A stretch of DNA of 64,000 nt from Daphnia carinata (GCF_022539665.2 NC_081335.1:1984001-2048000); one strand, 5' to 3'; positions 50,275 through 63,018 are shown, counted from the first letter of the stretch. Notes: generated by a model from the letters alone, not told the origin. A program made the numbers and translations.

Positions 50275-53200
50275 CTGCACACATCGGCGAGTTCGTCCGT
50301 CAAAAATCTTTTGTTTTTTTTCGCATCCACTTTCGCAGATATTTACAATAGGAAAATAGCAACACGCATATTGAAGCTGTACAGACAGGGCTTTACGCTT
50401 TAGCGACTTACCGTTTGTTATTGTGAAGCGCGAGACTACAATGGACTAATGCGCAACAAAAGATTGATAATCAACTGCAGAGACGTCAACACAAGGACTG
50501 GTGTATTGAACATTGACGCGAAATAAAAATAAAAATAAACAAAACAAAACAGAAAGAAAAAAAAAATTTCAAAAATAATAATCCAGCGGGGAAGATGTAA
50601 AAAGGTGGTAGGAATTTTTGTTGTCCTTTTTGTTTATATGAATAGTAATGATGTTTTGTTGTTGTTTTTTTTACTGAAAAATGAAATTTTCAGAATAGTG
50701 GCAGCAAATTGCGTATATGTTTGTGTCGTGTTTTCATTTCATCGGCATACAATAAGGGTGGAAGTGTGGATGGATGGAGGTTTGGATGGATGTTTACGAG
50801 GGACGGCCACGAGCAGGACGAAATGTTATTTCTAAAGCTAAACCCTGGGCCCCCCTTCAGCGTAAGCTGTATCCACCAACATATAATATGTGATGTTACT
50901 ATATAGTTATTGTTGTCCGTGAGAAACAACACACCCTGTCCAGCTGGAAGTCATTGCCAAAGTGTCGCTAACGACAGGAATATAATAAAAGAAGAACGGA
51001 AGAGAAGGGCGAAATGAAATAGCTGTCCAATCATAATACACCAGCAGACAGTACAACTCGGATATTGGCCGACCGAAGTTTGTTACAAAAATCTGGTATA
51101 GTTGTCAAGCGAAAACAATTTATCTTTTGCTTTCATATATGTCAATATAAAAAAAGGTCAATTTTTAGAGTATATTATGGAGAATAATAAGACGCAGATT
51201 GAGATAGAGATTAAAAGGAGAGATAAAAAAAACGAAGAGCCTTTAGGGATTTATAGTCAACATCAAATACTGTAATATGTAATCATCCATCATGTCTTGG
51301 AGAGAAGCAATAAGTGAAAGAGAATTGACAACCTTTTCTTTTAAATGGGAGACGGATGTGGAAGTGTTCAGTTTTAACTTTTTTGGATCTTTCTTTTTTT
51401 TTGGAAGCTCACAATCCGATAGGATGGGTTATTATATTTTTTAAATGTCGACAATAATTCGGGGTGGGGAATTTTTTGGTAGTTTTATAAAAGATGTCAG
51501 TGATATCAACTTGACTTAATCCTTCATATTTCCGGAGGGAAGTGGGGGATAAGGACTAATAAAAAATTGTGTTTTTGAGGGGTGGTCGTGTCTTCTAATT
51601 ATATGTCAATGCAAATTTTGTCTCTCTTTTTTTAAATGTTTTCATGGCTTTTGAGTGTTAAAACGTGGCGTGATGGTGATGCAAGAGTTGGAGGATTGCG
51701 CAATAACGAGGCGTGCGGCATTCACTGATCAGGTGCTCGTGTTGGAAATGACATATCCGACGGCTGTAAGGACGTTGGCTCGGGACTCTGAAAACAGTGG
51801 AAACAATTTAATGCCAATGGTGTTGGATACAACCGACCCCGATTTTCAAACAGCATCTTATCACTTTTAAACATAGGCTGTTTTTTAGGGGTTGTTTTGT
51901 CTTTACATTGTTCCCAACTCGTCAAACCTGATAAATTAATCCCGACACCGATGGAGTCGAACAAAAGCCATGATTAAAAACGAGCATAGCAAATTTTCAT
52001 ATTTGGACGGCGCTCCATCGGTTCGTAATCGTCCAAATAAAAAATGGAATGCTCATTCAATGCTTTTACAAGTATAGTGAGTACTTGAGAAACAAAGGGA
52101 AATCTATTGATCAAATAAACAGAAGGCAGAAAATTGCAGAGAAGATGAGTCGAACCGTTTCATTGTCTTCAAAGATGAAAGGGAAAATCATTTTTGCTAT
52201 TATCAAGGTTCGACCCTTTTTCTCGGTAATTTCATTAAAGCTTCCACGTTTTAGTTTTCTTTTTAGAATCCAATTTAGGAGAGGAAAAATCGCAAACTAA
52301 AATGAAACTCACCTGTGTAATGGACGCCCGTCCGTCAGAACTGGCTTTGGAGGAAGAAGTTTTACTCAATCGGCTATCACCACGTTGCTTTAAATATTCC
52401 TTGTCGTCAAAAATCTGCAAGCCCACACGTGTTTTTCACTCAATTTGTGTTTCATTTTAAACTAACAAGATTCCACCGCCAAGCCCTTGAGAGCCTCTCA
52501 GATTTAATTAAAAAAATAAATCGAGCAAAGAAACTTAAAAAGCAATAATGGCAACTCAAGATGAAAACTAATTTTTCGGTGCGGATGTGATTTACGTCAA
52601 CGAAAATGAAAATAAAATTTGGCCACACGTGATTTGAAACAAAAATCAAAATGGAAGCGTAGTGGCAAGTTCCGCACCTACCTGGAGACACGACTATTAA
52701 CACGACCCGTAATCTTAATACGTACGACAAGTTACAATAAATTATTCAAACAAATTTGAATTGGCTAAAAACGTTTGAATATCTTTTCGCAAAAAAAATG
52801 AAAATTATACCTTGACATTGCCGCCGCCAGGAACGTGTTTCATGTTTACGATGGATCCCACTTTGGATTTGGCATTGTATTCGAGTTTTCTTGACTCAAT
52901 CTTCTTGTCACCACCCCCTGGCTTATGGTTGGCATTCTCTAACGATCCGATTCTCGATTTAGCTTCGACCTGGACTTTCTTGCTCTCGATTTTAACATTT
53001 CCACCACCCGGTTTGTGCGTAGCATTTTCCAACGAGCCAATTTTAGGTCTCGCATTCCATTGCAATTTTACAGATTGGATCTATTACGTGTAAATGTACG
53101 TAGAACAAAAAGAAAAAGAAAAAGAAAATCAATTGTAAATAAGGATAACGTTTTTCTTCTTGAAAGATTCGGTAGAAAAAATCTGATGAAAGGAGAGTTG

Positions 53201-55902
53201 CTCGCGCTTCATAACAGACCGCTAGGTGGCTCTCGTGGCAGAAAGATAACGCCAAGTTTTTCCACGAGGTGTTTCGGATTCGAATGCAAAATATGGTGTC
53301 TTTTGTTTGTCAGAATGGAATTTTTACCTTGACATCACCACCTGATGGGGTGTAGTTTTCGTTACGAGCTCCAATTCGTGGCTTCGCTTCGATCTGAATC
53401 TTCTTTGACTCTATCTTGACGTTGCCACCCCCTGGCTTATAGTTGGCGTTGGCCAAAGAACCGATTTTCGAGTGCACAGTCTTCAAGTTGGGAGAAGGAG
53501 CAAAACCAACCTGGACTTTGTTCATTGGTACTTCTGCAATGCAAAAAAGTTTTATGCAATCAATCTGATTCAGATTCTCTTTGTTCTGTTTCAATCTAGG
53601 TTATTGATCAATGCATTCCTGAAGGGTTCTCAAAGGATGGGTGAGTGCCAACTTTTATACTCATCCTTCAACGATGTGCTTACTTTGTGCCATCTTTGAT
53701 GGAGTTGTTGGGGTTTCAGTTGATCTACTATTGATGGGGATTTTGCTGCTGGTCACAGATGTTCTTGAATTGGTTTTCTGCAATGTGTTGTTTAGGCTGC
53801 GTGGTTCCTAGGATCCAACAAAAACAGTTTTAGGCATAATGTTATTATCAGCTAGGCTTTTTGAAGTATCCTATAAGCAACATGGGATCCCTGGCAACTG
53901 TTTTTACTGTAATTCCTTCTCCAGCATCCCATAGGCCATTGAACATCTAAAGTATATTTACAGAAGATATTATTGATCTTTAGGGCTTTACCTTAGCTTG
54001 GGTACTTTCATCAACACCACTGTCGTGATCCCCTTCTAAAAAAAAAAAGGGAACAGTTTTTTTTTACTAAAGCACCAAACAAACCGTTCACTTTGCATAA
54101 TTAAAACCTTAAATTTTGAAAAGAAAAATATTGATACCGACTGTAGAGAACGTAACAGGCGTGATCGTACGGGGAAGATGCGCATAGTAGACGGGAATTA
54201 TGTGGTTTTATAATCTCAGGGAATCATACAAAAAAAGAGAGAGAGAAAAGAAAACCCTAGAACCGACCCCGCCCACTGCTGGTCTGCTCAGCATAACCTC
54301 AAACAGCAACGCGCAAATAACAGTCCAACATAAAAAGGTGGTGTGAGAGACTAGCTTGTGGTGGGAATCGTGTTTCGTTATGAATCCGGAAAATCGAGAT
54401 AACACACCAAAGGAATTTCAGTTTAAGGAGAAAAAAATAATAAAATCGATAGCCCTCATGAACTCCAGCCAATTTTTTAAAGTGAAAAAAGAATCTAGCT
54501 TATTACAAAACAAATAGGGGATAGCCCAATCGATGATTCGCATCTTCACAATACGAAAACGGGACCGGGACTCCCGCGCATGACAGTCGGACTTGCTCCC
54601 GCTCGTATTGATTTCATCCCTCCCTTTCGTAGAAAACTCCCGAACGATGTCATCCCGCCATATCACGATTAAAGCGAATTTTCTTGAATTTTATCGATTT
54701 ACAAAATACTGAACATTTTTTTCTATTATTCTAAGGTAGAATTAAAGAAGATCCACCAAAGCCCGTTTTTCTATATCCCCTAGACAACCACAAAACTGGC
54801 CAATGAAATTATCAGTTATCCCGTTGGATTCCCGTGTACTTTTACTCGAATTATGCCAAAGGCTAGCGCTCTTTTTCGTTTTTTTCTCAATATGTCCTGT
54901 GTTTCTCTTTTGTAGTGTGGTGTACAACTTACTGTACCGGACGGATGCTCCACCCGGGCGTTAGTTGGAGTCACGGGTGCGCATTTTTAGATCTGCGTTA
55001 GAGCTCATAGTAGTAAAGCGAAACAGAAAGACATAGTGAGAGATAGAAAAAAAAAAGGCACACGTGGTTGTGGATCGGTTCCAGCACTTTAGAATTTAAA
55101 AAAAAAATGCAGCTAACAAACAACCCATTTCGCCTCATTATAAACGAAGGTGGACCGTAACGACCTTTTGAAACAAAAGAGTGGGTCTAGTCATTTTTTC
55201 CCCTGCATTAACTGACCTCATTCTACAATGTATGGAACGATAAGAACCCATGAAAATTAGATTTCCAATTCTCAGACACACATACAAACGCATAAATAGC
55301 AGGCCACACCTGGGAACGAATCGATCCGGAAGTATCGGCTAACAAAATACTTATTGGAAATCAAAGAAATGTGTTGCAGCTATTGAAAAAAGCACGCAGA
55401 TGGTACGACAATGGGAGGGAAGATCTTTGCACTTCGTCACGGCACAAAAAGGAAAAACATAGTTAAACGTTTTTATTTTATGTTTTTCCTTTTTTTCCGC
55501 TATACTTTCTCCCGATTGTTGTCTTAAGCTCTTAACACACATCGGCGTAAATGGTACTCGGTATGCCGCGTCAGAATTCATGTGAATACATTGACCTCTT
55601 GCCAGTGCCATAGCCCCAAGCCTCGAAAAGGATTCTTGACGTTGGACTTTCACGGTTTCACTTTGTTTACGAAGAGTGATCTTTCATCGGCCGTATGCAA
55701 TTTGCTAGATGGCTAGTGAAATTCACGAAACTTAGAAAAAAATTCTATTCAAAAACTAAATAGCACCTGTTGGCTAAAAACTGAACGGAAATAGGCGCTA
55801 ATTTTTATTACCTTGGGGTGTTGGCGATGGACGACTCTCTCTACTTTCATCTAGGGAGACGCCTTCTAAATCTCGCCGGGAACAGGTTTCGATGTCAGCC
55901 AT
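49321..55902 (-). CDS. tau: Tau/MAP2/MAP4-family microtubule-associated protein with acidic C-terminal extension
   Basis: Binds and stabilises microtubules. Exons: 55812-55902, 53992-54035, 53684-53807, 53328-53533, 52811-53080, 52313-52414, 50044-50274, 49321-49992. All are GT-AG and in phase, giving 579 residues. Seen: a short N-terminus (MADIETCSRRDLEGVSLDES), a Ser/Thr/Pro-rich linker, five tubulin-binding repeats at about 90-245, the family's post-repeat element IFDDKEYLKQR, a Ser-rich piece ending ASITQ, then about 300 acidic residues. Repeats 1, 3, 4 and 5 carry PGGG and a K/R-x-G-S motif; repeat 2 has PSGG and RIGA, so it lacks the Ser of the MARK/PAR-1 site. The acidic tail is about 40% Glu in its last 179 residues. 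The tail joins to the repeats through a GTGTGCAG acceptor at 50275-50277 in phase 0. If that splice is wrong, the tail would be a separate gene. Confidence 0.88.
52811..53533 (-). other. tau: Tubulin-binding repeat exons of tau
   Basis: Two adjacent exons hold five imperfect repeats of about 30 residues: two in 53328-53533 and three in 52811-53080. The spacer is a 247-base intron. Core patterns are KIGSLANANYKPGGGNVK, RIGARNENYTPSGGDVK, KIGSLENATHKPGGGNVK, RIGSLENANHKPGGGDKK and KVGSIVNMKHVPGGGNVK. Repeats 3 and 4 are most alike, which suggests a recent internal duplication. Confidence 0.95.
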
Positions 55903-58900
55903 GTTGTTTGAATTATGCCTTTCGTGAGTAGCAAAAGTTTCTGACAAACGTTGACCACCGATGTGGAAAAATAAAAATAAACAACTCTTCCCGAAAAGTC
56001 TAAAGTCGATGAAGAATAGCAATCAAATAAAAAGGGGGGAGGGGGTATAAAACTGGACCGAAAGTTAACACGCAGTGGCACTGACTTAGTGACTGATGAA
56101 ACTTTTTTTTTCTCTATCTAAAAGACGACGTTTCGGCATGCAACGCGCCAACGAATGGAGACCGACTGCGCCGGGACTTGCCGGAGAGAGGGAAGAGAGG
56201 GCTTTTGTCGGAGACTAGTAGTAACTAACCGGGGAGGTGGTGGGCGGCAGAACTCTCTACCCCACTATAGGGCGCTATAGTCGTCTACAATGGAGGTTCG
56301 ATGTGCTTCGGCACGAAGCGCCGCCTCTTGTCTTGATTTAGTTAAGAAAAAAAAGCAAGTCATTTTTTTTTTTACTTGCGAGAGCTTTTACCATTTTATT
56401 TTATCTGATTCTTTTTTTTTACATCTTCTTTTGTGTGACTGAGAGTGAATTACATTACGTGAGATGTAATGTAACCTGACACCGTTAGCAAGCGATCGAT
56501 TTCACTCGAAAGAGTAATATCTTGTGCGAAATGTCTTATTGTAACCATTGTTTGCATCGTCCGTTGATTTTTCTCGTCTAGTCGGACATTTAAAAACTAG
56601 CCTGACACATCTAAAACGTGTCTGACTGCTGTCCCGCTTTTTCTTTTTTTTTTTCCCTTTCCCTTTAAATGACACATTGTTTGATTGATTTAATGTAGAC
56701 GTCTGGAATGCCCACCATCCCTCCTTTCAAGTCCTAACATCAAGGACGTCTTTCTACCCCTTATGTTACCTGACACGTGTACAAGGTGTCATGCTAGCAC
56801 CGCCAACTTCACTTAAAGGTTTAACTATTTGAATCAGTCGGAAAGGAAATCGTTTTTAATCAGCTAGGATGTAATCAGCGAAAGTTTATGAACTCGACAA
56901 ACGACAGCCTCTCCTTTTTGTTCTAAGCTTTTTAAAATGACGTGATTTTGACGGAAACTCTTGATTGTCTGACAGAGAATGTGTAGCTCGTGCACGCTTC
57001 GGTATTGTTGGAGGGGAAAGGGCGAAAGGTCGTTGATCGCCGGGAGAGGCAGTAGGGGAAGAATAATCATTTCGGATAGGTAGCTAGTCTCTGTTTTTCA
57101 CATGTGAAAGAATACTGTGGCTCATTAAGTCGGGCTTGGTCGGTCTGATGTGCATCCGCAGTCCACGCCGCTGTCGTATTGTTGTGTTTGTTGCAGCATG
57201 GCGTCATTTGTGTACGCACATGCACAAATGTAGTGATATTCTTTTTTTGTTCCACCTGTCCAACTATGACGGCCACATAGGAATCTCACCGCATTGTGTG
57301 TACGCAGTCGATACAAAAATACGACAAATTGAAACGCATAAAAAAAAGAGACACAGCAAAAATAGAAACAGCTCTCCGCCATTGGCGACGACAACCGACC
57401 GACGAGCTGGTCGCGTGATTCGATCGCACTATTTAGAAAAGAATTCTCACTCGGGTCGTGTCACGCACTCGTTTGTTATTTTCACCCCTCTACCCTAACG
57501 ATTGATTGTCTTCCGATTCATTTGCGCTCGAAATTGTTCTAGAATTAAAATGCGGATCCTGCCCGTTTGTATTTTTTTTATTGTGACCTGTCCGCCGCGT
57601 TTTACCTTCAGAGATAACACGATAGGTGAAAACTACGCATTATTCCAAAAGGAAAGATAAAACCCCGCAGCATTTGTGCAAACAACAGGAAATTGTTCTC
57701 GTCAAGGATGATGTCATTACCTGTTTTTATCCTCTTTTTAAAAAATATCGCTACTATTTATTATGTTTTTGCTATCGATTATTTACACACCCACGGTTTG
57801 AATGTTACGCACTGTACCGTCACTCTTCTATCTAAGAGCGTTCGACCATTCGACCCAGCAACGAGAATCCATTTGATTCAATCATCTTATACATATTACA
57901 GCATCAACTGGCTGTATAGTTATAGACCGTGCGCTCTCTGTGTTTGATCGTGTTCCCATGACAACCTCCATTTAAAAACACACGTCCGTTTCCGGACGCT
58001 GCTGTGTACACACACACAAAGATTCGGTGCCATATCCTGGAACGAGGATACAGAATAGTATTCTTCTAATTATTCACTACTTCCTCTTGATTTAAATGTG
58101 ACGAGCGTGCTCATCAGACTTGAACCTGCCTATTGTCCGCTATAATAGCGTCTTACTTAATGATAATATATTCGTACAGCATCAGAATCGAAAGAATACT
58201 GGCTGTTGATTGGCCGTAGTAAAAAGAGATAAAGAAATAACTTACATGGTTGAAGAATGGCCCGTTTGTCTTGTTGCCCTTTTCTTTATCTCTTCTTTTT
58301 TTTCCTCTATTTTTTTCCTTCGGCGTAACGATCCACAGGCACGGAATAACGAAAAAAATGAATTCCGGAACCAATATATATATATTCCAATGCAAGTCCG
58401 TTCTATTTTTTTTTTTCCTTGGCGTAAAGAAAAAAAAGAAAGAAAGAAGGAAAGTCAATATCCCACACGATACGACGGATTGTTTTGCTGTTCTGCACGT
58501 CTCTCACGAATTCTTTTTGATCTATTACACGCTAACGTGTTTTGATGGTCATGCACGAAACTGAAAAGAACTTGCAAACGTGGAATTGCCGGCCAGGCCG
58601 ACAGTGTCTGACGATAGGTAATTAACTTCGTCTCACGCTGATACGGAGCAGTGCTCGACTGTGCCTTTGACTGGTTGACATGAAAGTATAATCGTTTGCC
58701 CGTGCGCGCGCTGCGGGAATAAAACGGAGTAGCGCTCGTCCAGCGTGACTAGCCGCGGTACATCATCCGAAAGTAGGTCGCACACCTACAGTCTTGGTTT
58801 TCTATACTAGATGGCAGCACGTTTTTTTGTTTTTAATTCCCTGAAAGTTGAATGCTCTTTTCATTTTGTTGGCTTTTTTTTACATTGACGTTCTCTGTTT

Positions 58901-60970
58901 TGCTTTGCTTCGAACGATTAATGATCCATCATGTTAACAACGAAGTCAGCCCCTCGCCCGTCGATACGGAAGGCCTTCGTTGGATTTACGACTTTTTGCC
59001 TTTTTCATTGTTTACGTTAGAAAAGTCTTTCGAAAGCCCGCTTGAATTTGGAATGCCTAATCTCATTGAACGATGTTTACTACCTGCTAAATAATCGAAT
59101 GCGTATGTGGGAGAGGGGAGAGGGGGAATTTTTCCATCATCAAGCAGCTGGATAGGTTTTATGTGCACATTCTTGAATTGCTCAACAACCAACTGGTTTT
59201 TAAATACTTAGCCTTTTAAATTAGAATTTTCTAAGAAATTAAATTGTTTCCTGCAGTAGCATATTATTGGAAATTTCAAATTTGTTTTGTTTTTCTTGAT
59301 GCCAGATCTTTTTTTCTCGAATTACTGACGTGATTATCGCCACCTGCTCTAGGCTTTCAAACAGGTTGGACTGTTCGACTGCGTCCCAATAATTAATAAA
59401 TGTCATCTCATCTTTAGAATTTCAAATGTAACCAAATCGGACTGCATCTTTGAAATACCCTGCATGCGTGTATTTTTACTAGAACCATCACATTTATTTA
59501 TAACCACCATTTTTTCTTTGTCTCACGATAACGAAATCGGTCGAATGATTCTTAGAATCCGTTCAATTTGAAATTTGATCCCTCCCTTTGATACAAGGTG
59601 ATGAATGATGTCGGGAACTTCTCAACGGGTTCTTTTCTTCGAGCCCTTTAGTTTCGTGTATATTTTTTAACCCTACTTCGATGCTTTTCAATAATAACAA
59701 TCTTGGTCGCCTTACCTTGTAATGGGTACGTTCCTATCGTAAAACCAAATCTTATTTTTTCTATTGAAGAAAGAGACGTCACCACGAAAGACGAGAGATT
59801 ATTGAAGACTGATGTATTATATCAGCTAGATGTTATCTTCGAGTTAAGTCGAGCCTGTTGGAATGCTATATTTTTTAAAGTTAACTGTTGAACTTTTAAC
59901 TTGTGGTAAACGATCAAAACAACTGTACATTTCTAGGGAAACAATTTTGCCTGTGTCTGGCTTACCAACTTGAACTAGTTTGTCAAATATGATTCGTTAA
60001 AGTAAACAAGAAGTAGTTGAAGTATTTAAAAATTCTTGTATGCATATTCTTGACCGATTTCTATACAGCTTTAGAATTTTTCCAATTTGCATAGACAATA
60101 ACTACTTGAAATGGACTTTAATACGATAACATTTTGTAGTGATTTATACCAGTGACCGCCTGTGACAAAGACCGCAAATTCAGGTTTTTCCCGACCGGTC
60201 TTTGAAAACCAATTCACAAAAGCTGATGCCAAAAAAGGATGTTATTACTGAAGCATTATGCAATTTTTTATAATTCAAATCAAAAAGGTTTTAGAATATC
60301 AAACTTCTTTGCCAATTATTGCATGAATCTGAATGTAAACGCCCTTGTAAGTGAAGATTAGCACATATTGTTTGATATTGACATTTGCGAATCGTGCCGC
60401 ATAAAGAATATTTAGTTCTTTAAATGGAAGTTAAGTCTATATGAAACATAAATAAATGTAAGGCAATTTCTTTTTCTATTTTTTTTTTCTAAAGGAAAAC
60501 TAAATGGATCACGCGTTGCCGTTCGAAATGAGATAAAAACTTATGAGTGGACCCCATTCTTCATGGAAAGTACTGATTTCACATTTTTTTTATATAAAAA
60601 AAATATTTGAAATGCTTTCTAGTTTTTTTTTCGAAAACAACAGTCATATGTAATCGATTGTCGTTTATTTAGGCTGGGTCAGGACTGGATCCAGTTTGCA
60701 ATTGCCCCAAAAGTCAGACATCCTATCATTCAAAACCTGTCTTTGATTTTTCTACTCGGAATTTCGATTTCTTCGAGACCTTTTCTGGCCAACCGGCAGG
60801 CAACGGCATCTATCAGAAGACCGGAAAGTTACGTACCGTCATTCCAATCTCGTGAATTGGTTTCGTTGATTTGACATCACGCTGGCGGGACTTCCATCGG
60901 GAATACGCCGCCTTTACCTCTGTTTGAACACACCCCCACCGCAACAAAGGTAGGGCTTAGGCACACTAAT
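55903..60970. other. Intergenic stretch upstream of tau, no gene seen
   Basis: About 5 kb. It should contain the tau promoter and untranslated 5' sequence, which I cannot delimit. A cluster of CCTGACAC elements lies at 56,474-56,793. ACTAGATGGCAGCAC at about 58,806 is another CTCF-like core. Open frames here (for example 57,136-57,498) show no domain or splice support. Confidence 0.45.
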
Positions 60971-60976
60971 TTTATT
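60971..60976 (-). promoter_or_regulatory. Polyadenylation signal of the His/Gly-rich gene
   Basis: AATAAA on the minus strand, about 120 bases beyond the stop codon. Confidence 0.6.
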
Positions 60977-61094
60977 CTTATAGATCTAAATAAGCAATAT
61001 CATTTCAAGTGCGTAAGAGCTTGAATCAAGATAGTAAAACTGAAGCTTATTATAATTTGTATTGTAAATTCGAAATATTGTTTTGCGTAATTTT

Positions 61095-61833
61095 TTAATA
61101 TGCATGAACGTTATGGCCGTATCCCCCATGTCCGTGAGCATGTCCGTGAGCATGTCCGTGAGCATGTCCGTGAGCATGCACGTTGTGTCCGTGAGCGTGT
61201 CCGTGGTTGTGTCCGTGAGCGTGCCCGTGGGCGTGAGCGTTATTGTGGCTGCTGGATCCATGGCTGATTACTTTGTTGATGCTGGTGTAGCCAGAATGTC
61301 CGTGGTTGTGTCCATAGGCTGCGTTATGTCCGTGGCCATATCCATGTCCATGGCTGTGCCCGTGTCCGTATCCACCATGTCCATGACCGTATCCTATTCC
61401 GTAACCTTATCGTAATAGAGTACGCGAAATTAAAGCTAATCCCGGGCAAATTTCAAAGGTGTACGCACCTCCGTAGCCGGCGCCATGGCCGCCGTAAACG
61501 GTTCCGTATCCAACTCCGTGTACAGCTCCGTGTCCAGCCCCATAACCGTGTCCTCCATAACCACCATAAGCGCCAAGATGTCCCTCGGCTGTTTGAAGAT
61601 CTTTGCCATCTTGCAGAACAGTTTCCTTTTGTCGCACTGGGACAGATATGACTCCGGCAATGCAGGAAACGGCCAATAAAACCTTTCATGGGTCAATAAT
61701 CAAGAATTTACATGGGATAGTGGCAAACTGTTGTCATTCTTTTCTTTTGGCACTATTCTCGCTAATAGTTAGACAACCAGGACTTTTAATTTACAGCAAT
61801 ATTTTTGAACTGACTTACTTTAAAGGCAATCAT
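61095..61833 (-). CDS. Secreted His/Gly/Tyr-rich low-complexity protein
   Basis: Exons 61819-61833, 61469-61682 and 61095-61405 join in phases 0 and 1 to 179 residues. Seen: a signal peptide split by the first intron (MIAFK|VLLAVSCIAGVIS, then VP), a short charged region (VRQKETVLQDGKDLQTAEGH), a Gly/Tyr-rich middle (GAYGGYGGHGYGAGHG), and a His-Gly tail of GHGH and AHGH repeats ending GGYGHNVHAY. Small secreted proteins of this make-up in arthropods are usually cuticle or other extracellular matrix components. Alternating His-x-His also suits metal binding, but neither role is shown. The gene sits next to, and shares its exon plan with, the Tyr/Ser/Pro-rich gene upstream. A TATATAAA lies about 85 bases before the ATG. 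The strongly repetitive Ser/Val-rich and Thr/Asp-rich readings in other frames are shadows. Confidence 0.88.
61127..61174 (-). repeat. 12-base tandem repeat inside His/Gly-rich gene
   Basis: Four exact units of CATGTCCGTGAG (plus strand), each encoding Ala-His-Gly-His on the minus strand. Diverged copies continue to about 61,240. Confidence 0.95.
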
Positions 61834-61915
61834 GTTGATGTTGTCGAGTAGGGAGATGGAAGCAGAGATCTTGAGTGATCAGGTTGAGTATAAAACTCTC
61901 TTGCTAAAATGCCCG

Positions 61916-61923
61916 TTTATATA
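61916..61923 (-). promoter_or_regulatory. TATA box of the His/Gly-rich gene
   Basis: Minus strand reads TATATAAA about 83 bases upstream of the ATG at 61833, which leaves room for a 50-base 5' UTR. Confidence 0.65.
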
Positions 61924-62438
61924 CTGCTCGGTGAAAGCATTGAGAAAGAACGTAATTTTTGAATAGCATTTGTCGACAAGAATAACTTACAGAAATCGAG
62001 GGTTGAGCGAGTATCAGTTGAATCTAAAAACAAATGGCCTATTCAGAATGAAAGAGAAACAAAACAATGCAGCTTCATTTTAGCAGTTTGTCGCCTGACC
62101 GAGTTTTGTTCGACCGGAAAATAAGAATCAGCGAACTTTTCATTTCCTGCGCTGTTTTATATCATATCTCGTGAACTCTCACGTTAATCGTGTAAAACCG
62201 GGTGTCACATGACAATGCGAATTCGTTTTTCAGGTTTTTAAATACATTTCGTCTTTCATTCAATCGCCCAAAAACAGTCTGGTACGTAATTCAGCATTGT
62301 ACCTGAGTTGGCATGGGTTCTTGCAGTAATTTTTTTTTTACGATAACAAAATGTCCTAGTGACAATGGGGACCTCATTTTAATTGATTGGCGTAAATATT
62401 TAAAGCAAAAATATGACCATTTTTAATGCGTTCAGTTT
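61924..62438. other. Spacer between the two low-complexity secreted protein genes
   Basis: About 500 bases with no gene. It should carry upstream control elements of the His/Gly-rich gene and the 3' end of the next gene. Confidence 0.5.
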
Positions 62439-62444
62439 TTTATT
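62439..62444 (-). promoter_or_regulatory. Polyadenylation signal of the Tyr/Ser/Pro-rich gene
   Basis: AATAAA on the minus strand about 100 bases after the stop codon. Confidence 0.6.
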
Positions 62445-62545
62445 AAATTAAACAAGTGACCAGGCCACGGGAGAAGTAAAGTACATCAGTTACGATGGAT
62501 ACCAATAGAAATTTGTCAGAGCCATGGCTGAATCCACGGTATAGC

Positions 62546-63018
62546 TTAGTAGCCGTAAGAGCTGCCGTAACGGTGGCCAGAATATCCAGAGCTATAACCT
62601 GCAATATTTTTGTTAATTATTCAATGAACGTTTTTGAAACGAGCGCTATCAGATTCACATCGTATGACTGTAGAAGTTCTATGATTGAAAATTTTGCATA
62701 CCTCCATAACCACTGTGGTCGTATCCGCTGTAGCCATAACCTTTGTTGCTGTAACCGCCGTATCCACCGTAGCCTCCGTAGCTGTAGCTTGGGTAGCTGT
62801 AGCTTGGGTAGCCATAGCTTGGGTAGCCATAGCTTGGGTAGTTATAGCTTGAGTAGCCGTAACCTCTGGACTTCTTGGCCAAAGTGACAGTCACAAACAT
62901 CAAAGCAAAAAGAAGGAATGCAAGCTGTAATCGAAGAAAAAAATGGCAAAAAGGGTGTTTACTCGGGTGCGGTTATACGTTATCTAGCAAGATTAAATAC
63001 CTTCATATTAGCGGCCAT
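62546..63018 (-). CDS. Secreted Tyr/Gly/Ser/Pro-rich low-complexity protein
   Basis: Exons 63001-63018, 62702-62924 and 62546-62598 join in phases 0 and 1 to 97 residues. Seen: a signal peptide split by the first intron (MAANMK|LAFLLFALMFVTVTLA), KKSRGYGYSSYN, five YPSYG/YPSYS units, GGYGGYGGYSNKGYGYSGYDHSGYGG, and the C-terminus YSSGYSGHRYGSSYGY. It is likely an extracellular structural protein; Tyr-rich repeats can be cross-linked by peroxidases, which is suggestive only. It has the same exon plan as the His/Gly-rich gene 0.7 kb downstream: a tiny first exon, phase 0, then phase 1 within Gly-Tyr sequence. This suggests an old tandem duplication with diverged repeats. Confidence 0.88.
62784..62858 (-). 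repeat. 15-base tandem repeat inside Tyr/Ser/Pro-rich gene
   Basis: Five units of about TAGCTTGGGTAGCYR (plus strand), with one to three differences, each encoding a Tyr-Pro-Ser-Tyr-Gly/Ser unit on the minus strand. Confidence 0.92.

Noticed and set aside
61083-61415. Ser/Val/Met repeat frame (plus) and Thr/Asp/Leu repeat frame (minus)
   Set aside because: Other-frame readings of the 12-base repeat; only the His-Gly frame joins in phase to a signal peptide.
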